From positions 62,001 through 126,000 of the forward strand of contig JAHLWZ010000275.1 of NCBI GenBank assembly GCA_020536535.1: a DNA stretch of 64,000 bases, read 5' to 3'. Shown in pieces: positions 15,001 through 26,929 of this stretch. The translations under genes were made by a program, and so were the position numbers. The stretch is from Pelomyxa schiedti (taxonomy: Eukaryota > Evosea > Pelobiontida > Pelomyxidae). Every line of letters starts with the position of its first letter. Position 1 is the stretch's first letter. Under the pieces are notes generated by a model that was not told the DNA's origin, did not search any database, and saw nothing but the letters and a program-made list of their open reading frames with translations.

Positions 15001-17692
15001 TGGTGGTACGTCACGCAGTTGACTCATTTGGAAGGCTTGTGAATTAGGTCCAAATTGCATCTTGAATTTGTTGTGGAGAGCAGTGATATCCTCTTTTACT
15101 TGTGCAATAAGCCTCGTTTGGTATTCCTCAACAGCTGCTTTTACCTGTACTAGGTGTAAGTGTCAGAAACATAATGGTTTTGAGACTGTACCACTGGTCT
15201 ATCCAAGAAGACCTTGAATTTGGAGAAAACACGAAACATTTCATTTGAGGTGCGAGAAGTTGCCAATTTCTCACGAAATTTGGCAGCCAGAAGATACTCA
15301 ATGTGAGTGGTGATGCTTTGATACCGACTAAGAAGCTCCCTTATCTCATCTTTGACAATTAGAGAACCCTAAGAGAAATTTCAGGGTACCATCGGAGGCA
15401 GAGAAAACATCAATATTTTTGAATTGATCATAGGCTTGAATAACTTCTTGCATGGGAATATCCTCTCCAACCTCCTCTATCATTGATACCTGGACTTATA
15501 AGTTAATTGAAGGAGCAGTTTGCTGTGAACCAGAGTATTGTGAGATTTCCGGAATTCTTGGATTCGCTTCCTTCTAACATCAAAAGAAACGTGCCATGGC
15601 TGCCAAGAGCTCAATGAGAGGGAAAAGTAAAGAAGTAATTTATACCAGTTTTACTATTTTTGTGGGTGTGGGAGAAAGGTAATTGGTCCACAACAAAAGT
15701 ACTTTATCGCAATTGTCAAGTGTCTACTGGGAATAAGAAACACCAAACTCATAAGAAACAACCTGCAAAAATTCATTATAACCAAGTGAAATCACATGTG
15801 GAGTTCGTAATAAGTATAACATTTTGTCTCGTAGGTCTTTTGCAAGAGCATCCAAAAATCTGGAGACTGGTAAGTGAGAAAGAGGGAAAAAAGGTGGTTA
15901 CTTGGCGGCTCTTGCTTGGGGGTATGTTCCATGACGTTTTTTCATGTGTTGGATAATCGTATTTGAAGCACTTTCAAGTTCAGCAAGATTTGATGCAGTG
16001 TGCAGCGCATTCAAGGGAAAGTTGTGCATCAGTGATTTGTGCGAATCAACTAGATAAAATTAGGCCAACAGCAATTGTAGAGGACCCCTTTTTCTTACCC
16101 AGTTGCTGGACTTTCTTGATCATGCTATTTAATTCCATTTCAATAGCGTGAAATCGTTTTGCAGATCGCAATACAGCAAAAGTCAGCTCTAGTGGGGGAA
16201 AATAAGAGTAATGAAGGGCAATTGTGTCCTACTAGAAGCAGGTGACTCGAGTTGCTCTTGAATATGCTTGACCTCAATATCTAAATCTCGCCAGAAAAAA
16301 ATTTCACTAATTGCTGAGGCTCCTTCTGGGATACCTGCCAATCTTTTTTCCCAGAATGTTGGTGGCTTAAAAAAACCCTGCCACTGTTTCAAACCTTGGG
16401 TGTTGAACAAGTACTTTATCTAATTGTCTAAGCCATTCATTTACGGTATGATGTACAGAATTTATGAGCTGATCAGATATAAGCTGTTCAATCTCTATTT
16501 TTTTCCCTGTAGCTTCACTCTGTGTGGAAAGATCAATAATGTAACAAAAGAAAGTTCATAACACAAAGTACTTAAGAAATAGGGTGAAAAGAAAGAGAAA
16601 GACAACCTCTTTTAAAACCTCCAATATCCGTGGGTGGTGAGCCAGCACAACCTGCTCCACAAGCATTTCTTGTGTACAGTTATTGAGTGTCTCTTGGAGA
16701 TCCCTCATTTTTTTTTGTACAACAGATATTCCTTCTGAAGAATTGTGAACAAATTGTTGCTACCCAGTGTGACACACTATACAATGACTCGGTTGTTTCA
16801 GTTTTTGTTATTTCCTTTTCAAGAGAAGCAAAAAACGGCAACAATGCATGCTGTACACATGACCGCAAGGTGTCAAAAGGTGGTCCCTCACCAAGGTCAA
16901 TAACTTGTATTTGAGAAGAGATTGTCCTGGAGATCATCTTAAAAACCAACCAACCAAAGTAAAAAAAGTCAAAAGTGGTTTTTTTGTGCCCATAGACAGA
17001 CATATAACGTCAAGCCAACATGAAGCCATTTAACATCAAAAAATGAAAATTCCAAACCTCGCAGGATTGATAGGAATATCTGCCACTCTCCTCACGACCA
17101 CAATGGAAGCGGCGTTCGGCCCATAATACATAACCGCCAAGTCCATCCTCACCTCCCATCCTCCCCCGCTCCCTCCTCCATCATTTTCCCCGCCACTCAT
17201 TCCCGGAATTGCCCCAGGTGCCGGTGATGAAGACGGCGACGGCGGCGGTGAAACCGTGGGCGATGACACATTCGGCGAAGGCGAAGAAGATAAGACCGGC
17301 GGCGAGTTCGATGGCGACTGAGCCTGGGACTGAGACTGAGACTGGGAAGGAGTCCTCTGGATCAGGAGCGCCGCGGTTGAGCTGGTGTTGCCTTCCGCGA
17401 ATCGGCGGATCTTGTCGCCGTGGGCGCCGATGGCGGCGTCTACGTCGGCGCCGTCGACGTCGAGCATGGCGCAGGCGACGCGGCGGACGTACTGGGCGAC
17501 CTTGAGGCCGACGACGGATCCCATAAGCGAGGCGGAGGACAGCGGGGAGCTGGCGGCGGTCGTCGTGGGCGTAGTGGACGTCGAGGCGGTCGGGGAGGGC
17601 GCCTGCTGCGGCTGCTCTGAGGCGTCGTAGGACGACAGGGGCGACGCTACCGGTACCACTACGCTGACGGCGGGCGCCTCCTGGGTGTCCAT
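64..17692 (-). CDS. DYNC1H1: Cytoplasmic dynein 1 heavy chain (multi-exon, full length)
   Basis: This is the motor subunit of cytoplasmic dynein, which walks towards microtubule minus ends. The start at 17692 begins MDTQEAPAV and the stop is at 64-66. The N-terminal tail (DHC_N1/N2) covers about 10.4-17.0 kb. Four P-loops are visible: AAA1 [15 protein letters not shown] (about 9955-9990), AAA2 GPSGSGKT (about 9035-9060), AAA3 GPPGSGKT (about 7885-7910) and AAA4 GVSGGGKT (about 6855-6880). The largest exon (about 6605-9840) carries AAA2 to AAA4. The stalk coiled coils flank the microtubule-binding domain, which shows [11 protein letters not shown] near 5370. AAA5 shows [12 protein letters not shown] near 4300. 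The C-terminal end, [20 protein letters not shown], is the usual dynein finish. The AAA4 wording ([12 protein letters not shown]) favours the cytoplasmic over the axonemal class. Low-complexity S/Q/P-rich (N-terminal) and P/A/T-rich (C-terminal) stretches are unusual. It is interrupted by many short introns and I did not fix every junction. Confidence 0.95.
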
Positions 17693-17932
17693 GTATCTTC
17701 GCTCTGTTTTTTGGTCTGATGAAATGATAGATCGTTTGATTGGAGAAGCAAGCAATTTCAACCCCTTCAGTTCCCTAGGGAGGACTACCCCACGCACTCG
17801 GATGGTTAGAACTATCCTGAGGGCGAGATTCACAGACCAGGCAGCTCATGGGACGGCCACAGCGGCTCCACCTTGATGGTGGAAAAACATGCTTTTTTAT
17901 CCCCTTTTTTCGCGAACTCCCAACAACGAGCA
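17693..17932. promoter_or_regulatory. Divergent intergenic region between dynein and CDC14
   Basis: About 240 bp separates the two start codons, which face away from each other, so both promoters must lie here or overlap the 5' exons. No TATA-like or other recognisable motif stands out. The shared-promoter idea is inference from spacing alone. Confidence 0.4.
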
Positions 17933-20900
17933 ATGTCGGGATCGAAGCCACCGCGGTCGACTCACACCTCGGCATCACACTCCTCGGGCGTTGTTAGTTC
18001 CACGTCGGGCACCACGCCGGTAAAAGCAACGCCCTCCCATAAGCCCGTCGCAGCCCCAACCCCGCCAACGCCCACCACGCCTCCGAGCCGTCGCAGCGCC
18101 GCATCGCCGAGCAGCGCCGGAAAATCGCCGGGCTCGCCACTGTCGGCGGCGGCGCGATCGCCGACGCATGTAGGGGAGTCTGGCGCCCAGCACGTCCACA
18201 GCCTCCCTGATCAGTCGTTGATAACTACTGTCATACAGAGTAGTTTTTATCATTATCATTATCATTAATCATGCTTTTTTTTTTTCCCTCCTACATTATT
18301 CATTTGTTTTATGTTTTGTTTTTAAAAACCAAAATTGCTATTTTTGGTTTCGTATAGCACTCATACTCGTGCAGATAAGTTATACTTGGTGTCAACATTG
18401 ACCAGCACAGCAAAGCTACCCCCTCGTTGCAGCTCTTGTCCATGCGGGTGCTCCAGTGTTGAATATTTCAGCATCGACAACCTTCTTGTTTATGAGCCTT
18501 TCTTCAGAGATTTTGGGTATCAAACTGCACTACAGTGAAATATCTAATTGCTTCTCAAGACCCCTTAACCTGGGGCACTTATACAGTTACTGTATGCTTC
18601 TAAAAGACAAGATGAAGGTAAGGACAAGTGTTCATGCACCAATAACTTTTTTTGTAATACAGGAGGGCCATTCTCATGGAAAAGTGTTTTACCACTGTAC
18701 CACACCCGATGGGACAAACAGAGCGAATAGCGCATACTTGCTTGGTTCTTACCTGGTACACCTTACTTTCTCAGCTGTGATTTGTTGGAAGTGATTGGCG
18801 CATTATGACTCTGCACTGTAGTACTAATTTTTCTCTAGATCATAATGCAAGGATTCACTCCTGAAAAGGCGTATGCCCCAAATAACATAAATTCTTGTTT
18901 TTTTTAGCTGATTTCTTCAGATACGAACCGTTCCAGGGTTTAAAACCAGCATTGCCCCCCTTCAGGGATGCCAGTGATTTGTATCGAGCACCTTTGGTTT
19001 TCCCGACTTTTCACCCAAATCAGGGAGTGCACATATAAACTGAAACTCCTCGACGTACTGAAAAGTGTGTATAAGGCAATGAAACTGAAAATTCTAGACT
19101 TTAAGACCTTTGACCTCAAGCGGTGACTTCATCTCCCTTTAATGCCTAGCAATCTGAATTTTTTAGATATAAGCACTTCGAGCTTGTTGAAAATGGTGAT
19201 CTGAATTGGATTGTTCCTGGAAAACTTCTCGCTTTTAGTGGCCCAGTTTCCAGCATAACCCCAGCCTCAAGTAACATTTATACACCAGGTTTCTTCTCTC
19301 TTTCAGTTTTAGGCCTTGTTGTAACCAAGAGTAGACGATTATGTTTCACTTTTCAAATCATTTGGCATCACTACGATTGTGAGGCTTAATAAGAAAGTTT
19401 ATGACCAAAAACGATTCACTGACTGTGGTTCGTTGCTTCTTCCCGAATGTTAATTTCTCACCATTTTAACACCAGGTTTTAGCCACTATGACTTGTTCTT
19501 CCCGGATGGAACAACTCCCACTCGTACAATTATGCATAAATTTCTTGAAATTGTCGAGGAGGAGCCAGGTGCGCAGAAATTCCTGTGACAACATTAATCT
19601 TTAAGTAGGAGCCATTGCAGTGCACTGCAAAGCAGGACTTGGCAGAACAGGCACTTTAATCTGTTGTAGTCTCATTAAGGTGAGCAATTCTTTTATAAAA
19701 AATAAATATCTCTTGCCACGCTTTTCTGTTTGTTATTTGACATTATCTCTACGAGAACCTGAACTAAAGTTATTGCATCCAAGCACTATCACTTTACTGC
19801 TGCTGAGGCAATTTCCTGGGTACGAATTTGTAGACCTGGCTCTGTTATCGGCCCTCAACAGCATTTCTTACAAGAGTAAGATTCTGTAACCACCAATCAA
19901 AACCAAACCACACCCAGGGTTCAAGAGCTCTTATTGAAAGAAGCAGAAGCAAAGGAGAAACATTCTTCCAAATCTACTTCAGGTAGAAATCACAACCTGA
20001 CATTTGTCTAAATTCGAGCAGGTCATTCTACCAACATTCCTCCTAAGTCGACATCTTCAAAAGCCTCCTCTGGTACCAGAAAACCCGAAACCAAAACAAA
20101 ACCCGTACCCACTCATAATTACAACTTGCGTAACCTTTCCGCTGTTCCAAAGGGATCATGTATGTTCTAGGTTTTATTTTGTTATTTTTCTAAGGGGGAG
20201 AAAGCACTACAACAGAAGAAAATGTTGAATCAACAGCAGGGTCCTTGGCAACTTCACCTTGCCAGTGCTGTACGACAAAGGTCAAAATCTGCAGCTGGGA
20301 ATTCACTAGCACCTCCCGTCTCTACAACTACCTCTGCTGCTCGAACTCAAGCTCTTCAGGAACTTAGTACAGCAATGACTGCACTCAGTGTTGAGTCAGA
20401 TTGTGAAAAGACACCAGCAACACCAACTAACAGAAAAGATAAGTTAGGTGCACCGTCCTCAACAACAACTCCATCGACATTAGGTACACCAACACCTTCT
20501 TCTAAAAGTAAAACACGTAGGAGGAGTGCATCGGCGGTAACTCCCACAAAAGATTCAACTCCCCCCAAAAAAACGTCACCTCCCACAAATAGTTCCACAA
20601 CTCCAAAGAACCCCTCCACACACCCAAAGCCATCATCACCCGCACCTTCCAAGGCGACTCCGCCGCACCCGAAGCAAGCCAGCGCCCTCAAATCCGCCAC
20701 ACCCCTAAAAAGTAAACAAAACCTCACCCCCCACATACACGAGAAAACCACCAGTACCACCCACAAACCAACAACAGGGGCCACTACCACAACACCCGTA
20801 AAGCCACCGGTGGCCAAAGGTGCAGCAGCACCCTCCCCCATTTCCACCACCAACAAAGTTCCACCCCCAAATACTCCCTCCACCCCAGTGTCTCCCAATC

Positions 20901-21067
20901 CTAAATCCACTACCAACAAACCAACGAAACTAACTACAACTAGCAACTCAACAGCAACTGCAACTGCCACAACCACTGTCACAACGGCCAAGGCTCCGCA
21001 CAAACCTCACCACAGAGCCACTACAACACCCACACCAACCTCAAAAACAACAAACAAGAGCTCTTGA
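17933..21067 (+). CDS. CDC14: CDC14-type dual-specificity protein phosphatase
   Basis: CDC14 phosphatases remove phosphate from CDK sites (pSer-Pro) at mitotic exit. The catalytic signature [13 protein letters not shown] is at about 19620-19660 and gives the CX5R loop. After it comes [20 protein letters not shown] (about 19785-19850), the conserved CDC14 helix. The N-terminal pseudo-phosphatase half is also present: [14 protein letters not shown] (about 18465) and [12 protein letters not shown] after an intron. The linker motif [18 protein letters not shown] is at about 19190-19245. The start at 17933 begins [13 protein letters not shown], a disordered S/P/T-rich leader. The last exon (about 20222-21067) adds a tail of roughly 280 residues rich in Thr, Pro, Ser and Lys, as in other CDC14 proteins where tails carry regulation. 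There are at least ten exons. The span is firm, individual introns less so. Confidence 0.92.
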
Positions 21068-21223
21068 AGAGTCCCTTGTGCCTTTCCTTTTTTTTGGGTT
21101 GGAATACTTCGTTCAAACAAGACAAAGAAAAATAGAGAAAATAGAGTCAAAATTGTTTTAGTTTTCCAATTCACTCTGCCGTGAGCGCTAGCACACGGAG
21201 AGGAAGTAACACTTATGTGGGTG

Positions 21224-24200
21224 CTAATTTACCATTTTGATTGTGCTTCCCCTCTCACCAAGGGCTTTGTGCGCACTCTTCATTACTATGAATGTTACTG
21301 TGTCATAAACCACAGCGGCACCAAAAAGCATCCAACACCCTTGGTCCAATGTGGCAATGACATCAAAGCAAGTGTCATATCCATCCAGGAGGGCATCCAT
21401 GTACTTGGCCAGTAGCACGTCCACACCGGTGCAATAGTCGGCAACAATGAACAAGGCCAGCTGCTCAATTTCTAACAAAGCTGCCAGAATAGACACAACA
21501 AACACCTGCAATGTAAAATGAGAAAAGCCGGAGTTCAAGAAAGAAGGGTATTACATCAAGAGATGCCCAAGCATTCAGTACTTCACAGAACGTATACCAG
21601 TGCCTTTGGGTGCGTCGGCTCATTGGTACCAGCCACAGCACAAGTAGGGCGAGCAAGTGAACAATTGGTAAGAAAATAGCCGTCAGGCAGAATACAGCCT
21701 GCACCGTCCTTACAGTGAACGTATTTGGGTGTTCTGTACCGCCCGGGACTTGAAAGGCCACACTGATAACGGAATACGTGCTTTCACTGCATGTATTTGA
21801 GTGCACAATACCAAAAATAGGTCTTACCTTGGAGTGGAGTAAGGTTGCAATTGATCCAAAAGCCATCCCGCTGCACCTTTGAATGAGAAAGAAAAAGAAG
21901 GTGTAATGAGGCCAAGAATCAGAGCTGCCAGAGTGAATACAAGTCCAAGGACAACCACCACATTGAATAGTACCCGAACTAGTGTTGTCTTGGTGTGCAT
22001 CACATGAACACACAAAGCCTCGAGATTCGACGCTGCTTCATCAGCTTGCTTCTTAGATGGTGACTCGGCATAGCGATGCAGTGCCACCAAAATGTGTGAA
22101 AGAACCAAGGAAAACATGGTTCCCAGCATTAATGTAAGGAATCCATACAAGGGATCGACGAAGACAACAATCTGGAAAGGATCTGCGTTCGCAGCCGGGA
22201 CATATGGGGGAAATATGATGACCATGTGGAATGAAACAAGCATCATGATCATAATGTAGGAGTCTAGTAAAGACCACTTTCCAAAGGCATCTAGCCAAGT
22301 CAAAAAAAAATAAAAAAATACAAAAGGTACCTAAAAACATAAGGAGATATTCCCTTGGTTTTACCGGCAAAATCCAAACTGGTGCAACCCATGCTCCAAA
22401 CATAAGCACTAATTTTGCGTACGGCCAAGCACCAGAGAAAATACAAATTAGAAGGGATAAAGGCCAAACTCCAGCCAGCCACATATCCTACAACAGAATC
22501 AGGGAAAAGACGAATGGGAATACCCAAGCACACATGAACACTATTAGCCAATGTAAAGGCGAACATAGGAGGGAAGTCAACAGAACGGCCCAGTCCAGTA
22601 ATAAACGCCAAATATACAGATGCACCTCCAGATGTATTGGACGACACAAACACCATCACGTTAAGGCAAAGCAGTAGGGGCATGATATAACGTATCCAAG
22701 CAGGGATTTTGGGATGGAGAATAAGACAGGGGTGCTGTTCCTGATCTGATTTCAGTGGTGTTGATTCATAGGAAGGTTCATTTTCAAATCTTGTGCTCTT
22801 CAAACTCTTTCGGTGCTGTTGAATGCACAGACATATGATAAGTACAATTAAAAACACCAGGAATGAGCCTATGATGGCGCTATAGGTTGCATAAGGATTG
22901 GGGCGATCTAATTTGAATGGGACATCCTCCTGGTACTCACACGTCGCTTCATTGAGTCCAGTTTTCATTACCTCATTTAGCATTTCCACACCAGGGCCTG
23001 CAACAAAGCCATTAAGGGCAGCAGGAATGCACTCCCCAAAGGATGTGGTAAGAAGCAGTAAGATATCATTGATGGCTTGATCTACGTCGTCCTCCAAGTC
23101 TCCTGCGGCAGCTACAATACCGAGTTGAGCGGCACTTATGTTAAAAAGCAACTGAGTGACGGCAGTACTATTTGCCCCGAAAATACTCAGTAAGCACTGA
23201 GGATCCATTGACATTGTGTTGGTGTAGTTTTCGGCCTCCTGCGGGTAAACCGTTACTTGAAAGGAATTGTCGAGTATATTCTCTTCAAGCTGTAAAGTAA
23301 AACGCGCTTCTTCATACAGCCAATGTGAGTCATGAAGGACTTCAGAGGCAATAGAGACATTTATAGCAAATGTGGCATTTAAAGAAAGGAGCCCTAGGTT
23401 CGTTTCTGAGACCAGTGAGTATATATCACTGGGAAGAAGCAATTCGAAAGTTTTCCAGGAGTTAAGGCCCCCTATTGACACATCTAAGATACCCAAGTCA
23501 ATTTGCCCAAGACCAGGGATTGCAATAGGAACTACTATATCCAGATTGTCCATAAAGAAGCTGCCTTCAAAGAAATTAGGGATTTGAAAAGAAGGAAAAA
23601 AAAAAGGGGGGGGGGGGGAATAACCTGTGCCATTAGTAATTACATCTATCAGTTGGTTGAGACCCAATGTACCATTGACGCCCACAAACACATTGAAAAC
23701 GTAGTCCAGCATGTTCACCAAAGCACTTTCACTGAGGTTGAAAGCACCAGGAACCACAAGTGGGATGGCAGGCGGCGGTTGCGGAAACATATAAGGGTAA
23801 ATTACAGTATTAAGGGCGGTAAGAATTTGAGTGAGGTTGTCGTTCACAATGACTTGAATAAGATCGCATGCAACAACCTCCAGAGCCTTCTCCAGGGCGG
23901 GTATAGTATTGTTCTTCATCAAAATTTCATCCATTTGTTCTGCAAAATTACCTCCAGTGAGGTTCAACTCGGAAATGATGAATTGGCTCAAGCACTGCGT
24001 TACATTTGCCGCGCTTGCCAGGCCCACCTCGTCTTGTAACAAAGTTACAGAAACTTCCACTGAAGAGTTTGACACTTTTGCTACAAGAGTGCCGGCACCA
24101 ACGTCGACAGTTCGACCGTGTTTGTTTATAGCGCTGAACTCTGCGAAACATGATGTTCCCAGCCCAAATGCGCCAACACTGACACTGTTAGTTGTGAGGT

Positions 24201-24510
24201 CAACGCTGGAAGTCACTTGCTCCAGAGAGATTCCATGACAAGTGATATTTGTTATGTTGCACCACACTTCGTGAAACGTTACAAATGTGTAGTTGAAGTA
24301 TAGCTGCTGGTCTGGAACAGTCACGCTGAAATCAGCCAACCAACAGCGTAAATCGCATGGGCCATTTTCGTCAGAAGCCTCAGCCGGTGTCGCAAATAGT
24401 ACGGTGGATCCGCAGAGAACAACTACGTAAACAACCAGACATAGATCTGGTTGCTGCCGGTTATTATATACTGTTACAGCCTGCAGATCTCTCCTTCGAT
24501 ATGTCTTCAT
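21224..24510 (-). CDS. Membrane protein: BPI-like ectodomain plus PqiA-like transmembrane domain
   Basis: The start at 24510 (MKTYRRRDLQAV) is followed by a hydrophobic signal-like stretch (CLVVYVVVLCGSTVLFA) and an extracellular region of about 500 residues with many N-glycosylation sequons, paired Cys and amphipathic strands. It resembles BPI/LBP-type lipid-binding folds, but only weakly. A first membrane helix (IIGSFLVFLIVLIICLCI) follows, then a polytopic part. That part shows LLLCLNVMVFVSSNTSGGAS, IFSGAWPYAKLVLMFGAWVAP and, after splicing, DAFGKWSLLDSYIMIMMLVSF, the arrangement of bacterial paraquat-inducible protein A (PqiA/LetA). The C-terminal exon runs DYCTGVDVLLAKYMD to ATLDQGCWMLFGAA and stops at 21224. 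Introns are supported near 22500, 22300, 21830, 21540 and 23565-23624. A role in lipid movement is inference from the two domain resemblances. Confidence 0.75.
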
Positions 24511-25288
24511 TGCACGTGGGTCTGTGGGCGCCACCCGAAGGGTCTTGGCGTTTCGCTTTTTTTTTGTTGTGGGTGCGTTTTTTGGTTGTTTTTTTTGCGT
24601 GGAACAGATCTGGCAGGCAGTGCTTGAGCGCAGCAATCGTTGAACATCGCCTTTTTGGGAATCGGTGCACCAAAGTTGCGATGTAGTAACAAAGGTGCAC
24701 TACGCAATGACCCTCATCTTCGCCTTTTCGTTAAAGGGCGACAACGAGGTGGCAGAACCAAGACAACTTGGAATAATGGCTGGTACTCATTAAAAAGTAG
24801 GTTGTTCCCAGCTGGGGAGTGGACAATGGTCGTGTGTTGGCGAGCGAGTCGATGGGCAATGGGGGCTCTGAGTTGTCACTGTGGGAGATTGATTGTGATT
24901 TTGTCAAATTAAATTTTCAGGAGAGTGGTTTCAGGTTCCTACCCATAGGCAACCAGCAGGCACAGGCAATTGCCTGGTGACCAACAAAGACGCAGCCTTT
25001 TTTGTTTTTTTTTAAGGTATTTGCTTTTTTTTTTCCGGGTTTCATGCTTGTCGAGTTTGGTTCTGGACAAAAGGTGCAGGACCCTCATTTGAACAGTCGT
25101 AACATTCATCAAATTCGTCTTCCATTTTAAGTTTTCCTCTAGGAAACATCAAAAACAAAAAGTAAGACAACGTGGGCAGCACGTTGGTGCGCAAATTAAA
25201 TAAAAACCAAGGCGAGCCGAAAATGAGAACCAAACAAAAAAAAAAACCCAACAGCGAACAAAGAAACAAAGCATAACAAACACTACAA
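24511..25288. other. Intergenic region, divergent (membrane protein / ARF)
   Basis: These 778 bp hold no ORF I can defend. The stretch contains T-rich and A-rich runs (24560-24600, 25005-25035, 25230-25245) and presumably the 5' regions of the two divergent genes. Short ORFs on both strands show no family resemblance. Confidence 0.5.
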
Positions 25289-25985
25289 ATGGGAGCACTA
25301 GTTGGCAAATTCCTCAACAGACTCAGTGACAAGAGGATACTCATTCTGGGGTTGGATGCTGCTGGCAAAACCACAGTCTTGTATAGGCTCAGAATTGGCG
25401 AAGTTGTCACCACACTTCCCACAATTGGCTTCAACATCGAAGCATTGGAGTACAAGAACAAACTCAGGTTCACTATGTGGGACGTTGGAGGCCAGGACAA
25501 GCTCAGGCCACTGTGGGCCCACTATGTACCTTTCTCTTCTCACAAAACAAAATGAAACAATAAACTCCAAAAAACCTTCCAAATTCTCGTTACTTACTTA
25601 CTCCTAAATATAGTACCGCAATTCTGATGCCCTCATCTTTGTTGTTGACTCCTCTGATTCTGAGCGGGTTGAAGAGGCCGCCGACGAACTCAGAAAAGCG
25701 GCAGCGGATCCACTGCTTAGCGGAATCCCCGTTCTGGTTCTGTGCAACAAATCAGACATGGCATCCGCTATCCCAGTTCCCAAGCTCTGCGAACTTATGG
25801 GACTGGACAAGCTCGGATTCCTCACACCGCCAGAAAAAATCCCCGCCGCGGCAAAGTCATCCCACAAGTCCGCCAAGGGCAAAAAAGCACCGCGACAACA
25901 TAACTGGTACGCGCAGTCCTGTTCAGCAGTCAATGGTGTCGGCCTATATGAAGGCCTTGACTGGCTCGCCTCACAGCTCTCGTGA
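25289..25985 (+). CDS. ARF-family small GTPase
   Basis: ARF proteins recruit coats and tethers to Golgi and endosomal membranes. There are two exons, 25289-25525 and 25614-25985, joined by an 88-bp GT-AG intron in phase 0, giving 202 residues. The start MGALVGKFL has Gly2 for myristoylation. G1 is GLDAAGKT, the switch I Thr is in LPTIGFN, G3 is [13 protein letters not shown], and across the splice comes [18 protein letters not shown]4 is NKSD. The final helix reads [14 protein letters not shown]. The protein is about 20 residues longer than typical ARF1 (181). The extra Pro/Lys/Ala-rich segment lies between the region after G4 and the [11 protein letters not shown] strand, and the usual G5 TCA reads SCSA. 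It could be an ARL1/ARF1 relative; the subfamily is not settled. Confidence 0.93.
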
Positions 25986-26199
25986 GAGTTCCTCAATACA
26001 ACAATCCAGCAAAATTCCCACTACACCATGATGCCAGTCAGTGCTGGACGTGAACTCTGGCACTGCCTGTTTGTTTATTATATCCCTGTGAATACAGAAC
26101 TCACTTTGTAAACAAGTAAACAAAAAGAAAAGATGTGTTATTTTATTCCCGATAGCGTCTTCTTCCTTTAGCGTGAGGCAGTGGGTGAAAGTGCAAGAT

Positions 26200-26736
26200 T
26201 CAAGGTACTGGCTCGGCATCTTGAGTTGCATGCAAATCTGTTGGCGGAGGCCCAGTCTTCAGAGCCAAAACTAAGCTCAGAGTGTCGCCATCTCCAATCC
26301 CTGAAACCAAGAAGTGATAGTTAGGCGAATCCATCGATACCCCGAAAACAAGCAAACAACCAAAACAAAAACGCATCAAGTACCGTAGTGGTCGATAGTC
26401 TCGATGTCGTCGAGCTCAGTGTCGCCGTGCACGAGCCTGTACTTATCGCACTCCACGACCAAGTTGGGGGCGCCGCCCAGCAGCACCGAGCCGACGTAAG
26501 CTGATGCCGAGAAGGACGCGTCGGCGACGGCGGCAGGCACGGCCGTCGGGGGCGGCGACGCGAGGAGCGCGATGATGCGGTGGCGCAGGCTCTCGACAGT
26601 CTCGGAGGGGTCCGCGACGTCCAGCTCCATTCTGGGCGTGTGCGTGATTGGCGTGCGGATGAATAGCTTCATCATTATGGGTTGGCTGCCGCCTTCGGGT
26701 GTGTGAGAGGTATTTGATTGGCTGATTGTTTGGGCT

Positions 26737-26741
<5 letters not shown>
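26200..26741 (-). CDS. Ubiquitin-like-fold small protein
   Basis: There are two exons, 26741-26384 and 26300-26200, joined across an 83-bp GT-AG intron in phase 1, giving 152 residues. The start MAAQTISQSNTSHT leads into a beta-grasp pattern: MMKLFIRTPITHTPRMELDV, a helix (TVESLRHRIIALLA), then YRLVHGDTELDD and, after the splice, GIGDGDTLSLVLAL. The final part matches the ubiquitin sequence around the Y-G-I-x-D-G-x-T-L-x-L-V-L segment. No C-terminal Gly-Gly follows: the chain goes on to KTGPPPTDLHATQDAEPVP, so conjugation like ubiquitin is unlikely unless it is processed. A roughly 25-residue Ala/Pro/Ser-rich insertion sits inside the fold. The coding strand has 46 consecutive A directly before the ATG. 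Function is unknown. Confidence 0.75.

Positions 26742-26787
<46 letters not shown>
26742..26787. repeat. 46-nt homopolymer (T on plus, A on the coding strand)
   Basis: An unbroken run of T abuts the start codon of the minus-strand ubiquitin-like gene, so its mRNA would have an A46 leader immediately before AUG. It is the longest homopolymer in the window. Length may vary by slippage or sequencing error. Confidence 0.9.
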
Positions 26788-26788
<1 letters not shown>

Positions 26789-26929
26789 TCTTCTATTTGT
26801 GGGCCTGGTTGTAGGCCGGTTCTTCCTACTCTAATTTACGAGACATTACTAAGGTTTTTTTGGGATCCTATTAAAAAGATGAAAAGGTGGCGCCGTTTGG
26901 AACGAGAATTGTCAATTTTTTTGGCAATG

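Noticed and set aside
20356-21003. 215-residue minus-strand ORF rich in Val and Gly
   Set aside because: It is the antisense of the Thr/Pro/Ser-rich CDC14 tail. Low complexity in one frame keeps the opposite frame open. No family resemblance.
23503-24039. 178-residue plus-strand ORF
   Set aside because: It lies opposite the ectodomain exon of the membrane protein; no domain resemblance.
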